Part shown: one piece after another, positions 8,371 through 16,767 of the stretch
Layout of the letters: the number at the start of each line of letters is the position of its first letter
Position numbering within the stretch: the stretch's first letter is position 1
Notes under the pieces: model-generated
Told to the model about the DNA's origin: nothing
Seen by the model: only the letters and a program-made list of their open reading frames with translations
Database searches by the model: none
Source of the DNA: Firmicutes bacterium M10-2
GTDB taxonomy: Bacteria; Bacillota_I; Bacilli_A; Erysipelotrichales; Erysipelotrichaceae
NCBI GenBank assembly: GCA_000403415.2
Contig: KE159681.1
Location: forward strand, 145,730 to 209,729
Length of the DNA stretch: 64,000 bases
Reading direction: 5' to 3'
Position numbers and translations under genes: made by a program

Positions 8371-8970
8371 TTATTTATTTTCGAAATATTCATTGGCATA
8401 CATAGCAACTCCCGGAATAATCCGCTTGATCTTTACGTGAGTCGTATTAATGCATAAATCATAGTTTTCTTTTTCGCCCCAGCGTGTCGGCGCAATCATC
8501 TCATGAACCTTTTTTCTGTTTTTATCGACATCTTTTATTTTTCGAATCAGTTCTTTTTCGGTTAATTTTTCTTCTTCCGGACCTTTTGTTCGGCAACGTG
8601 CGACTTTTGCTTCCATGCTTGCGTAAACAAAAATGCTGAACGGCTCAAGATCAGCGAGAATTTCGGCACATCCGTGACCGACAATGACACAATCTCCACG
8701 TTTGGCAAGATCCAAGATGATTTTTTGTTGAGAAACCAAAACATCGATTTGCTGCTGATTGTAAAAAGTATGCCCGAATTGGGTAGATATCAATGAAATA
8801 GCTTTTTCGGCTACACCTTCGACGTACCCTTCATGCATTCCGGTTTCTTTACAAATTTCTTTGATGATTTCCTGATCATAATAAAGAAATCCTAATTCAT
8901 CGGCAAGCCTTTTTCCTATTTCGCGGCCTCCGCTTCCGAATTCTCGGGAAATCGTAATAATTTTGCTCAT
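8371..8970 (-). CDS. Cytidylate kinase-like family protein
   Basis: A 199-aa P-loop protein. It starts MSKIITISREFGSGGREIGK, a variant Walker A (GSGGREIGKRLA), followed by GFLYYDQEII and CVIVGHGCAEIL. These are hallmarks of the cytidylate-kinase-like family (PF13189), common in gut Firmicutes and distinct from Cmk. Substrate unknown. The peroxiredoxin gene lies 27 nt upstream on the same strand, so the two may be co-transcribed. Confidence 0.85.
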   Translation of the reverse strand: MSKIITISREFGSGGREIGKRLADELGFLYYDQEIIKEICKETGMHEGYVEGVAEKAISLISTQFGHTFYNQQQIDVLVSQQKIILDLAKRGDCVIVGHGCAEILADLEPFSIFVYASMEAKVARCRTKGPEEEKLTEKELIRKIKDVDKNRKKVHEMIAPTRWGEKENYDLCINTTHVKIKRIIPGVAMYANEYFENK

Positions 8971-8997
8971 GATCGCTAACCTCTCTTTTTCTTTTCT

Positions 8998-9456
8998 TTA
9001 CAAGTCGACAACATTTAGCATCTTCAGCGGATCTTCTGCCGGTTTTACTTTTTCAAACGCTTTTTCAATAATTCCGTTCTCATCAATCAAATATGTGCTT
9101 CGGACAACACCCATATATTTTTTGCCGTACATCGATTTTTCTTTCCATACATCGTATTTCTCGATCACTTCATGATCAGGATCCGAAAGGATAGTAAACG
9201 GAAAATTATATTTTTCGGCAAATCTTTGGTGAGATCCTACACTATCTTTCGAAACGCCCAGAACTACGGCTCCTTTTTCGACAAATTGCGGATAAAGCTC
9301 GGCATACGTGCATGCTTGCTTTGTACATCCGCTCGTATTATCTTTCGGATAAAAATATAAAACAACTTTTTTTCCTTTGAATTGAGATAAGGAAACATCT
9401 TGTCCGTTTTGATCTTTTAACGTAAATTCAGGTGCTAAACTTCCAACTTCTAACAT
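8998..9456 (-). CDS. bcp: Thioredoxin-dependent thiol peroxidase (Bcp/PrxQ)
   Basis: A 152-aa peroxiredoxin reducing peroxides with thioredoxin. Peroxidatic Cys44 lies in DNTSGCTKQAC and resolving Cys49 five residues on, the PrxQ/Bcp layout. FxLKDQNG, KVVLYFYPKDNT and GVSKDSVGSHQRFAEKY are also typical. An 8-bp inverted repeat 26 nt upstream may be a peroxide-responsive operator. Confidence 0.95.
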   Translation of the reverse strand: MLEVGSLAPEFTLKDQNGQDVSLSQFKGKKVVLYFYPKDNTSGCTKQACTYAELYPQFVEKGAVVLGVSKDSVGSHQRFAEKYNFPFTILSDPDHEVIEKYDVWKEKSMYGKKYMGVVRSTYLIDENGIIEKAFEKVKPAEDPLKMLNVVDL

Positions 9457-9481
9457 AAAATTCTCCTTCGATACATTTATA

Positions 9482-9505
9482 TTATCATTTTATGAACAAT
9501 GATAA
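9482..9505. promoter_or_regulatory. Inverted repeat upstream of bcp
   Basis: TTATCATT (9482-9489) and AATGATAA (9498-9505) form a perfect 8-bp inverted repeat with an 8-nt gap, directly in the bcp promoter region. It is AT-rich like a Per/Fur box but the spacing is wider than the classic 7-1-7 box. Function not shown. Confidence 0.35.
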
Positions 9506-9557
9506 AAACTCTTTTCTGCGATATTCTCTCCCATCTGAAGAGATGGACGAGCTTGCA

Positions 9558-9601
9558 CAAAAAATTAAAAAGAAAGAGCTTCCAAATCAGAAGCCCTCTT
9601 T
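9558..9601 (-). terminator. Orphan minus-strand terminator
   Basis: On the minus strand AAAGAGGGCTTC pairs with GAAGCTCTTT around a 7-nt loop (two-base bulge) and is followed by a long U-rich run. No recognised gene precedes it on that strand before the tRNA terminator at 10083-10126, so it implies an unannotated transcript in 9605-10080. Confidence 0.6.
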
Positions 9602-9604
9602 GTT

Positions 9605-10080
9605 ATTGTGGATCACTTGATTCATTATTACATACGATATTGTTCTTTTCGATTCCGTTTTCTTTTCATCTGTTGACAATCGGATCATGTTCTCATTCAT
9701 TTTTTCTTACGACTTATGCCTGCTCCGCTTGATTTCTTTACACCATATACGCTTCTTTTCCGCTGCGTTTCTTCTTGATCCTATATACTTCATTTTACCG
9801 TCTTTTGTGACGAGGAATCTTTTTGAATCTTTTGTGTTCCACCGACATAGATCTTATTCCATGTTGTAACCGATTGTTTTGTGCCATTCCTTTTGGCATC
9901 TTCATCATATCATGAAAACGAATACAGTAAAGCCGTTTGGAAAGATTAGTCATTCATTTGGAATAAGTGACTTATCGAGAACCAAGAACAAAAGCAACCC
10001 GAAGCATCGCCTTGCTTCACCTAAATTCCGGCAAACTGTGCGTCTTAGAATTTTCAGCACAGTTCTGTGACTTAAGTGTG
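9605..10080 (-). other. Unassigned transcript region between tRNA-Ala and bcp
   Basis: About 475 nt with no convincing gene. On the minus strand there is a short basic reading frame beginning MKMPKGMAQNNRL (36 codons, start about 9912). A second frame, readable only after a shift, contains RFLVTKDGKMKYIG and further basic residues ending near 9713. These could be scraps of a decayed small gene. The strong terminator at 9558-9601 suggests something is, or was, transcribed here. I do not recognise an RNA family. Confidence 0.3.
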
Positions 10081-10082
10081 AC

Positions 10083-10126
10083 CAAAAGAAAAAAAAGAAG
10101 CCTTTAGGCATGATACCTAAAGGCTT
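10083..10126 (-). terminator. Terminator after tRNA-Ala
   Basis: A perfect 11-bp stem AAGCCTTTAGG (10098-10108) and CCTAAAGGCTT (10116-10126) with a 7-nt loop and a U-run from the A-tract at 10083-10096. Confidence 0.88.
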
Positions 10127-10136
10127 TATTGACATA

Positions 10137-10212
10137 TGGTGGAGCGTAGGAGGATCGAACTCCTGACCCCCTGCGTGCAAAACAGGTGCTCTCCCAGCTG
10201 AGCTAACACCCC
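10137..10212 (-). tRNA. tRNA-Ala(TGC)
   Basis: A 76-nt cloverleaf read on the minus strand: acceptor GGGGTGT pairs with ACGCTCC (one G-U), D-arm AGCTCAGCTGGGAGAGC, anticodon stem CCTGT/GCAGG around loop TTTGCAC giving anticodon TGC, T-arm with GTTCGATCC, discriminator A and an encoded CCA (10139-10137). It stands alone with its own terminator. Confidence 0.97.
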
Positions 10213-10279
10213 ATGTCTAAATATCATTTTAATCATAAACAGAAAAAAATCAAGTGAAAACCGCTATTTCTTATATTCA

Positions 10280-10312
10280 AATATCAGGAACGGAATACCC
10301 GCTCCTGATATT
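10280..10312 (-). terminator. Hairpin after the PRD regulator gene
   Basis: AATATCAGGA (10280-10289) and TCCTGATATT (10303-10312) form a perfect 10-bp stem just beyond the regulator's stop. The T-run is better on the plus strand than on the minus strand, so it may work in both directions. Confidence 0.55.
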
Positions 10313-10317
10313 TTTTC

Positions 10318-12255
10318 TCATTGGAAAAGCTCTTGATACAATCGGACGTTATCTGTTGCGTGCCTTATGCCTTCAAGCGCTTGAGAATCACTGATACAAG
10401 GAATCAATTCGCGATAAAACGTTTCAACCCGTCTACGTTCATCCTTGACGTTCATATTAAAAGCGGCGAAGAAAATAAGATCCACCTTTTCATGATCTCC
10501 CCAAAGCATAGGATGTTTCAACGTAACGAGTACGACGCGCGATTCATTGACAAATTCCGGATCACCGTGCGGAAACGCAATGCCACTTCCAATCGAAGTC
10601 GACATCTTTTTCTCGCGTTCCAGTGCCGAGCGGCACAAACCCTCTGCGCAAAATCCTTTTTTCTGCAGCAAAGCAACCACATCACGAATCAGTATCTCTT
10701 TATCGCAATATTCTGCCTGCAGTATCATTAGATCCGGCGAGAACAATGCCGAGCAGTTCAAAGAAAAGATCCCGGTCGGCCGATTTGCCGGCCACGAAAT
10801 TTTTTGCATCTTTTGACGAAGTTTCAGTATTCCTTCTTCGGTCAACAAATTTTCCACCACAATGTTTCGCGGATCATCGACCGAAGTTCGCGATAAAATC
10901 ACGTCCGCCTGTCTGTAGTGCGGATTATCTTTTTCAAATCGGCTCAAGATGCGTACTTCCTGAATTTCAGGCACATAATTCATGATGCGTTGGCGAATAA
11001 GCTCACCATAGCTTTTTGAAAAATCAGCGATCAACACTGCATGGTATTTCACATCTTTGCGTTCCAAAGCGGTTTGGATGAGCAGAACAATATAGCCAAG
11101 CTCATCATCGGTGATCATTAAATCAAAATACTTTTCAAACAGCATGCTGATCATCCAGCTTGCTGTATATACTTGGGAAAACTCCTGCTTGATATAGCTG
11201 AGGAGTTCGTTGGATCGTGACTGTCCATGACGAAGCCGGAATACGGTAGAGCGTAAATGCAAGATCATACTTTGTCGAAGTTGTTGATCCTCTGAAAAGT
11301 CATGGTTGAGGATTGTTCCCATCGAAAGCATGACTTCATCTACAAATTGTGTAAGATTTTCATCATAGCTGTGGATCGGTTCTGACGGATCGCCAATACG
11401 GACAAATCCGGCACAAATCATCTGCATCGTTAAATAAAAGACATCATCCTCGGACAACGTAATATTCTCAATTCGCTCGATTTCACCGAAAATTGCTTTT
11501 GCGAACAAATACTCGTTATAACGCTCAAGCAATTTCACATCTTCTTGCCGAATGTGGACCGGTGTATCTTTTCTCGAAATAGCTAGTGCAAGAAAAACAA
11601 GCATTTGTGTAAACACCTGATTGGAAAAATGAAGATGCCATTCATGTTCGAGCCGTACGATCATATGTTTAAGCCCTGAAAGATCGATTCCGTAAAAATA
11701 CCGATTCAAAACTTTCTCCCGATCTTCATCTTTGATATTTTCCAAAAAGAATGTAGCAAGTGCACTGCGGAAATCGTTTTCCTCATACTGGAGCAAATAT
11801 CCGCTTTTCCGATCATTCAATACCATGATGTTCCAAGGTTCGAAATACATCTGGACCGATCGCAAGAGTTTATTGAGCGTAGGAGCCGATACATACAACT
11901 TATCAGTCAGTGTCCTTCCCGACAGTCCTTGGCGACGATTTAAAGCGAACAGCTGATAAATTATATAGCTTTTCCGATCATCGATCTGCGTATTTTCACC
12001 TTGCGAGCTGAATACATAATTTCGAATCTGCTCACGCTGTATATCATTGACTTCCAGCCATATTCCGATTCTGGGTTTCTTTTTGATCAATCCCCAACCT
12101 TGATAAAAAAGCAGATCCTCCACCTGTTCCAAACGGGTCCGAATCTGCTTTTCGCTCATATGCAGATCGTTTGCCAGCTGACTAACAGGAACCGGGCCAC
12201 CCTCCAGCAATTTTGCCAGAATCTTCGATATCGTGCTCCTTTTTTCCTTTTGCAT
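10318..12255 (-). CDS. BglG/MtlR-type PRD transcription regulator with EIIA domain
   Basis: About 645 aa. The start at 12255 (MQKEKRSTISKIL) is chosen because GGAG lies 9 nt upstream; ATG 12261 is also possible. Order: two helix-turn-helix segments (VSQLANDLHMSEKQIRTRLE, then LSGRTLTDKLYVSAPTLNKL), two PRD modules (about 190-395), a degenerate EIIB-like domain without the active cysteine (about 405-490), and a fructose-type EIIA domain (about 500-645) with the phosphorylatable His in GIAFPHGDPE. Such proteins are switched by PTS phosphorylation. It is the last gene of the fructose-type PTS/KDPG-aldolase operon and most likely activates it. Confidence 0.88.
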   Translation of the reverse strand: MQKEKRSTISKILAKLLEGGPVPVSQLANDLHMSEKQIRTRLEQVEDLLFYQGWGLIKKKPRIGIWLEVNDIQREQIRNYVFSSQGENTQIDDRKSYIIYQLFALNRRQGLSGRTLTDKLYVSAPTLNKLLRSVQMYFEPWNIMVLNDRKSGYLLQYEENDFRSALATFFLENIKDEDREKVLNRYFYGIDLSGLKHMIVRLEHEWHLHFSNQVFTQMLVFLALAISRKDTPVHIRQEDVKLLERYNEYLFAKAIFGEIERIENITLSEDDVFYLTMQMICAGFVRIGDPSEPIHSYDENLTQFVDEVMLSMGTILNHDFSEDQQLRQSMILHLRSTVFRLRHGQSRSNELLSYIKQEFSQVYTASWMISMLFEKYFDLMITDDELGYIVLLIQTALERKDVKYHAVLIADFSKSYGELIRQRIMNYVPEIQEVRILSRFEKDNPHYRQADVILSRTSVDDPRNIVVENLLTEEGILKLRQKMQKISWPANRPTGIFSLNCSALFSPDLMILQAEYCDKEILIRDVVALLQKKGFCAEGLCRSALEREKKMSTSIGSGIAFPHGDPEFVNESRVVLVTLKHPMLWGDHEKVDLIFFAAFNMNVKDERRRVETFYRELIPCISDSQALEGIRHATDNVRLYQELFQ

Positions 12256-12274
12256 CTGCATATACTCCTTTCCT

Positions 12275-12950
12275 TTAATGCTGACCGTATGTTGCGTTTT
12301 TTCCGTGTTTTCTTTGATAATGTCGATCAAGCAGACATAACTGTACTGCAGAAAGAGATGGATCAATCAGGCGATCGATAATTGCCATCCACGCGCACTG
12401 TTCCAAAATCAACGCATTTTCAACAGCCTCTTTGGGATCATGACCCCATGCAAACGGCCCATGGCTGGCAACCAGCACTGCCGGAACTTGTTCCGGTGCG
12501 ATATGACGTTCTTCAAACGTTTTCACAATGACCTGCCCGGTCTGTTCCTCATAGGCTCCCTCAATTTCTTCTTGAATAAGTTCTCTTGTACAAGGAACGG
12601 AACCGAAAAAGGTATCCGCATGGGTTGTCCCCAACGGTTCGAGGTCAACACCTGCTTGTGCAAGCATCGTTGCCCATGGTGAATGCGTATGGACAATGGC
12701 TCGGATTTGAGGCCATGCCTTATACAATACAAGATGGGTTGGCAAATCTGAACTTGGCTGCAATTTACCATCTATCACATTTCCGTCCAGATCGCAAATT
12801 ACGATATCTTTCGCCTCCATCATATCATAAGGGACCCCGCTCGTTTTTCCGATCGATTTCCGATACGTTCCCCCATGTCAAAATTGCCAGATTTGATGCA
12901 GGAAGCTGCTGGCACGCCTCATATACGCGCTGTTTCAATGCTTCATACAT
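12275..12950 (-). pseudogene. L-ribulose-5-phosphate 4-epimerase (AraD/UlaF family), frameshifted
   Basis: Two frames together make one class-II aldolase-family epimerase. From ATG 12950 the first frame reads MYEALKQRVYEACQ...LTWGNVSEIDR and then stops (TGA near 12835). The second frame continues from SGVPYDMMEAKDIV and carries the zinc ligands in VHTHSPWA and the later ASHGPFAWG block, to the normal end. Relative to the family, roughly 20 nt between EIDR and SGV are gone, removing the VIKP segment with the substrate-binding lysine and shifting the frame. The stop overlaps an ATG, so a truncated second product could be made. In the operon it would have converted ribulose 5-phosphate to xylulose 5-phosphate. 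Confidence 0.85.
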
Positions 12951-12953
12951 TCT

Positions 12954-13610
12954 CTAAACCTCGGAAGCGATTTTAACGAAACGACGGGTACGTTGCTCGA
13001 TTTCGGAAAAGTTCTTGCTGGCAATTAGCTCGCAGTTATTGATGGCACGACTTATTCCCGCTCCGATATAGCCAATCTTCAAACACTTTTCAAACATCTC
13101 TTCATCCATTTTGCATACTGCAAAATACGGAAGGACAGGAATAACTCCCATCAAAGTTTGTGCATAATCAAGCGAAATCTCGCATCCGGGAAACAGTTTG
13201 AGCACATCGGCTCCCCACTTCCACGCATTCACGACTTCAGTTCCCGTAAATACACCGGGCATATACATCAAATCATACTTAAGGCATAACTGTGAAACTT
13301 CCCTGGAAAGATTGGGTGCAACAATGTATTCGCTCCCGGCTTCAATAGCGTTTTGACATTCCTGTTCATCAAGGATCGTTCCGGTTCCTAAAATGATCTG
13401 ATTGCCAAAATGTTCTTTTAACAGCTTCAGAGCACGGACACATGCCTGACCCGTCGGCTGATCATACGTCAGTTCGATAAATCTTCCGCCTCCAGAAACG
13501 ACAGCCTGCACAGCCCGGAGCAAGTCGTCATCCTCGATCCGCTGCGTTTTAAAAATGAAGATCAATTTCTCCTCTTTTAAAGCATTAAGGGTTTCCTGTT
13601 TATTTGTCAT
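12954..13610 (-). CDS. 2-keto-3-deoxy-6-phosphogluconate aldolase-like protein
   Basis: A 218-aa class-I aldolase of the KDPG/KHG family. Features: LIFIFKTQRIEDDDLLRAV start, catalytic glutamate region RFIELTYDQP, ILGTGTILDEQECQ, APNLSREVSQ, and the Schiff-base lysine in GADVLKLFPG. Family members split KDPG or similar 2-keto-3-deoxy sugar acid phosphates into pyruvate and a triose phosphate. It lies between the PTS IIC gene and the epimerase pseudogene. With a fructose-type PTS this points to uptake of an aldonate or uronate-like sugar; the exact sugar is unknown. Confidence 0.9.
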   Translation of the reverse strand: MTNKQETLNALKEEKLIFIFKTQRIEDDDLLRAVQAVVSGGGRFIELTYDQPTGQACVRALKLLKEHFGNQIILGTGTILDEQECQNAIEAGSEYIVAPNLSREVSQLCLKYDLMYMPGVFTGTEVVNAWKWGADVLKLFPGCEISLDYAQTLMGVIPVLPYFAVCKMDEEMFEKCLKIGYIGAGISRAINNCELIASKNFSEIEQRTRRFVKIASEV

Positions 13611-13621
13611 GAGTTTTTCTC

Positions 13622-14758
13622 CTATTCAAATTCTATATGAATGTCTAAATCATCGCTTGTATCAATCGTTTCGGCCACAACACTTGATGTTTGCATGTTC
13701 GATTGCACAACAGGTGTGCTTTCCTGCGTCACGATCGGATCCTTCTGGGATACAGTTTTGCGGCAAAGTGCAAGCAAGATCACTGTGACCAATGTGCCGA
13801 CAGCAACGGATAAGATTGCTCCCGGCCATACGTTTTTCATAACAGGGAATGCAAATAATCCTCCCATCATGACCGGTGATTGCACATTGAAGTACATTGC
13901 GATCGCTCCTGTCACCATATTTCCGAGAATCGTAGCCGGCCAAACCCGAAGCGGATCGGCCAATAAGATCGGCAATCCGCCTTCCGCAATCTGGCAACAT
14001 CCTAAAATAATTGCGGATTTTCCGGTCGCTCGCTGAGCAGCTGTGTATTTCTTTTTGCTTATAATCGTGGAAAGTCCAATTCCTAGTGTTGCCGTCACCC
14101 CGATACACACTTTCGCTCCTTCCGGTCCTAGAATTCCATCTGCCACAAGCCCATTAACAACGGTTGTTCCGATCTTTGTGACCGGTCCGCCTAAATCGAC
14201 TCCCATCAGAGCTCCCAGAACCATACCGAATACGATTCTCGATCCTGACTGCATTTCCGCAAACAAAGAAGAAAGATACGTCTGCAAGCCGCCTAAAACC
14301 GGTCCCAATACATAACACATTGACAACACAACGAACAATCCGCCTAAAATCGGCAAAATAAGCATTGGCAGCAAGGATGCCAAATCCTTGCTTAACGGTA
14401 GTTTTTCTTTGACGATCTTGCAGAAATACCCAACAGCAATACCACCTAAAATTCCTCCGACAAAACCGATTTTATACTCGACAGAAAGCAAGCCAACCAA
14501 AAATCCTGGTGCAAGACCCGGACGATCACAAATCGCATAAGCAATATACGCTGCAAGCACCGGAACGACCATACTCATCGTAAGCGTTCCACCTTGATAC
14601 AAATAATATGCGAACGTTCCTGTCGCTTCAGCGACACCCGTACCACCTAGGATCGTTCCGAACGATTGAAGAAGACCTCCCATACAGATGACAGGAATAA
14701 AGTAAGAAATTCCGGTTAACACAGGCTGAACAACAAGCGCTTTTAATTTTTCTTTCAT
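13622..14758 (-). CDS. PTS fructose-family EIIC
   Basis: A 378-aa membrane protein with about nine hydrophobic segments. FruA-like landmarks: YFIPVICMGGLL near the start, PGLAPGFLVGL, MGVDLGGPVTKIG, and CQIAEGGLPILLADPLRVWPA. The last 45 residues are polar and acidic. The IIB gene upstream overlaps it by 4 nt (ATGA), indicating coupled translation. It moves and phosphorylates an unidentified sugar together with the two upstream EII proteins. Confidence 0.92.
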   Translation of the reverse strand: MKEKLKALVVQPVLTGISYFIPVICMGGLLQSFGTILGGTGVAEATGTFAYYLYQGGTLTMSMVVPVLAAYIAYAICDRPGLAPGFLVGLLSVEYKIGFVGGILGGIAVGYFCKIVKEKLPLSKDLASLLPMLILPILGGLFVVLSMCYVLGPVLGGLQTYLSSLFAEMQSGSRIVFGMVLGALMGVDLGGPVTKIGTTVVNGLVADGILGPEGAKVCIGVTATLGIGLSTIISKKKYTAAQRATGKSAIILGCCQIAEGGLPILLADPLRVWPATILGNMVTGAIAMYFNVQSPVMMGGLFAFPVMKNVWPGAILSVAVGTLVTVILLALCRKTVSQKDPIVTQESTPVVQSNMQTSSVVAETIDTSDDLDIHIEFE

Positions 14759-15078
14759 AATAAGTTCTCCTGACTCAATTTGTGCTCAATCGTTGTAATG
14801 AGTTTTTTCGGCTGCTTGATGGCAACCGCTGAACTTACTCGAACGATTGGCTTGCCGGCAAACCGTTCTTGATGAGCAACCGAAATATCGGCGGCTAGAA
14901 TAATGACGTCCGCTTCGCGGATCACTTCAGACGAAAGTTCGTCCTCAATGCCAATATTGCCTTGGGTTTCCACACAGATGTGATGTCCCCTGTCTTGAGC
15001 CGCTTCGATCAATTTTTCCTTGGCGATATATGTATGCGCGACACCAATTGTGCACGCTGTAACTGCGGCGATATTCAT
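14755..15078 (-). CDS. PTS fructose-family EIIB
   Basis: A 107-aa cytoplasmic domain. The start at 15078 is set by AGGAGG at 15089-15084. The active-site cysteine lies in AAVTACTIGVAHTYIAKEKL; the usual sequence is TACPTGIAHT, so the residues after Cys differ but the fold signature holds. It accepts phosphate from EIIA and passes it to the sugar at EIIC. It overlaps the EIIC start by 4 nt. Confidence 0.92.
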   Translation of the reverse strand: MNIAAVTACTIGVAHTYIAKEKLIEAAQDRGHHICVETQGNIGIEDELSSEVIREADVIILAADISVAHQERFAGKPIVRVSSAVAIKQPKKLITTIEHKLSQENLL

Positions 15079-15100
15079 AATTTCCTCCTGATTTTTTTGA

Positions 15101-15541
15101 TTACAAAATTTCGTAAAGCTCTTGACGCGTATGAATCCGATTAAGGGCTTCCCGCGCTTTCTTTTGCATAAGCATCGTAGCCAATTGCGACAACATGCGA
15201 ATATGTGTCTTATCTCCCGATTCGGGAATGGCCAGCAAAAATACATGCTGTATGGGTTTTCCATCAATAGATTCCCATTTGATTGGTTCCTTTAAACGGA
15301 CATACGAGATGGCTGCGCGATTGACACAGGCGTGAACACCGTGTGGAATCGCGATCCCGTCTTCTAATCCGGTTTCCGATAAAGATTCCCGATATTCGAC
15401 CGCTTTTCTAAATTGTGTCTTATCATTGATGATTCCTGCCTCATATAAGTTTTTTGTCATAGCATCGAGCACTTCGGCTTTTTGTTGAAATGAGACATCC
15501 ATTGCGATGCAGGATTCATCGAGTAGTTCTTTTAAGTCCAT
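15101..15541 (-). CDS. PTS fructose-family EIIA
   Basis: A 146-aa EIIA domain. The phosphorylated His is in GIAIPHGVHAC, and SETGLEDGIAIPH is the classic signature. It is the first gene of the operon EIIA-EIIB-EIIC-aldolase-epimerase-regulator. AGGAGG-type ribosome-binding site just upstream; a cre-like site lies 25-40 nt before the start. Confidence 0.93.
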   Translation of the reverse strand: MDLKELLDESCIAMDVSFQQKAEVLDAMTKNLYEAGIINDKTQFRKAVEYRESLSETGLEDGIAIPHGVHACVNRAAISYVRLKEPIKWESIDGKPIQHVFLLAIPESGDKTHIRMLSQLATMLMQKKAREALNRIHTRQELYEIL

Positions 15542-15564
15542 ACACTCACACCTCCTTATGTTTC

Positions 15565-15595
15565 AGTTAGCGCTTCCTTTGACGCTTAAACTATA
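15565..15595 (-). promoter_or_regulatory. cre-like site and -10 upstream of the fructose-type PTS operon
   Basis: On the minus strand AAGGAAGCGCTAACT (15579-15565) fits the cre consensus with one mismatch, and TATAGT (15595-15590) lies directly before it as a -10. No good -35 is at the right spacing, as expected for a promoter needing the PRD activator. The cre position downstream of -10 would act as a roadblock or repressor site. Confidence 0.55.
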
Positions 15596-15713
15596 GCATG
15601 CGTACATTCGATCAAATTTCGTTTTGAGTCAAAATCAAAACTTTTTATTTTTTCTTTTTCCTTCTTTGGCAAAATCGTTTCTTTCAAAAAAAATATTTTT
15701 AAAAAAAAAGGAA

Positions 15714-15934
15714 CATTGATTGTTCCCTCAGAGTGTTGACAAACTACCTATTTTGAAAAAATTAAATTTCAATAAAATAAAAGTGGGTAAAAAGGTCTAA
15801 AAAAAGAGTAATATTAGGTACTTAAATACCTCAAATTGCTCTTTTTTTATTCATTTGTGGGAGAAAAATAAAAAGCTGTGACAAAGCCGATTTGAAAAAT
15901 CGACTTTGTCAACAGCCTGCATTGATTGTTCCCT
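15714..15934. mobile_element. MITE-like element flanked by 15-bp direct repeats
   Basis: The 15-mer CATTGATTGTTCCCT occurs at 15714-15728 and again at 15920-15934. The roughly 190 nt between begin near GTGTTGACAAA and end near TTTGTCAACAGC, so the ends are short inverted repeats (GTTGACAAA). The inside has no reading frame but two hairpins: an imperfect 15-bp palindrome with A/T flanks at 15800-15851, and GCCGATTT-gaaa-AAATCGAC near 15885-15906. The shape is that of a non-autonomous element or transposase-less IS remnant. Confidence 0.5.
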
Positions 15935-16278
15935 AAATATTCGTTTATCCTTCTTGAACAAGAAAACTTCATGGAGGTTCAATTGCATGACTTAGTTTCG
16001 CTCTGGAATCAGACGCAAAATTGAAATATAATCAAAGCAGAGGAAGAAAAGAGGAACCGACATCCCGAATAAAAGGTCCTCCTTGCCAAAACGTTTGGCT
16101 ATGTCCGAAATGCGCATGAGCAATCCATAAAACCGTGAAGTACACAAGGTTCGCCCTGCTTATGCTTAGCCCATTGGTGCTATCGAATGAGAACCGACCG
16201 GAAGTCCTCGCCTCTTTAGATGAGAGAGGATGTCACGATATACCGAAAAATAAATATTGTACAAGGAAACGAGGAATT
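15935..16278. other. Unassigned region before smpB
   Basis: About 340 nt between the MITE-like repeat and smpB. A frame that runs into smpB from 16135 begins MKYTRFALLMLSPLVLSNEN, but it has no ribosome-binding site and no family resemblance. The text has the patchy look of a decayed mobile-element end. I find no RNA fold or gene I can support. Confidence 0.3.
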
Positions 16279-16734
16279 ATGAGCAAATATAAAACTATTG
16301 CAGAAAACAAAAAAGCAAGACACGATTTCGAGCTGTTTGATCGCTACGAAGCCGGAATCGAATTAAAAGGAACGGAAATCAAAAGTATCCGCAAAGGAAA
16401 GGTCCAGTTAAAAGACAGCTACATTTCTTTTCATGATCACGAAGCATTTATCAAAGAGATGCATATTTCTCCTTATGAATTCGGAAATCGATTCAACCAT
16501 GACGAAACCAGAGAACGAAAGCTGCTCCTTCACAAAAGCGAGATCCTCAAGCTTTCGCAAGCTGTAAAAGTGAAAGGATATACGATCGTTCCAGTCAAGA
16601 TGTATATCAGTCATGGTCTGGCGAAAATCGAAATTGCATTGGCGAAAGGTAAAAATCTGCACGATAAGCGTGAATCTCAAAAAGCAAAAGATGCAAAAAG
16701 AGAAATCGAAAAAGCGATGAAATATCGTTATTGA
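16279..16734 (+). CDS. smpB: SsrA-binding protein SmpB
   Basis: A 151-aa RNA-binding protein that escorts tmRNA to stalled ribosomes. The start at 16279 follows GAGG and gives the normal start MSKYKTIAENKKARHDFE. Typical blocks: GIELKGTEIKSIRKGKVQLK, DSYISF, and the basic C-terminal tail KGKNLHDKRESQKAKDAKRE. tmRNA follows directly, its promoter overlapping the smpB stop codon. Confidence 0.97.
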   Translation: MSKYKTIAENKKARHDFELFDRYEAGIELKGTEIKSIRKGKVQLKDSYISFHDHEAFIKEMHISPYEFGNRFNHDETRERKLLLHKSEILKLSQAVKVKGYTIVPVKMYISHGLAKIEIALAKGKNLHDKRESQKAKDAKREIEKAMKYRY

Positions 16735-16759
16735 TTGTTTAATCTATCTTTTATATAAT
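16731..16759 (+). promoter_or_regulatory. Promoter of tmRNA
   Basis: TTGATT (16731-16736), a 17-nt spacer and a perfect TATAAT (16754-16759); the mature tmRNA begins 9 nt later at 16768. The -35 overlaps the smpB stop codon. Confidence 0.85.
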
Positions 16760-16767
16760 AAAAGAAC

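Noticed and set aside
8371-8970. Housekeeping cytidylate kinase Cmk
   Set aside because: The Walker A variant and overall sequence match the cytidylate-kinase-like family, not Cmk.
13662-14108. 148-codon frame inside the fructose-type EIIC gene
   Set aside because: Out-of-frame shadow with no ribosome-binding site.
15802-15851. Palindromic hairpin considered as a CRISPR repeat or riboswitch
   Set aside because: Single copy, no spacers, no downstream gene on either strand; better read as a terminator-like hairpin inside the MITE-like element.
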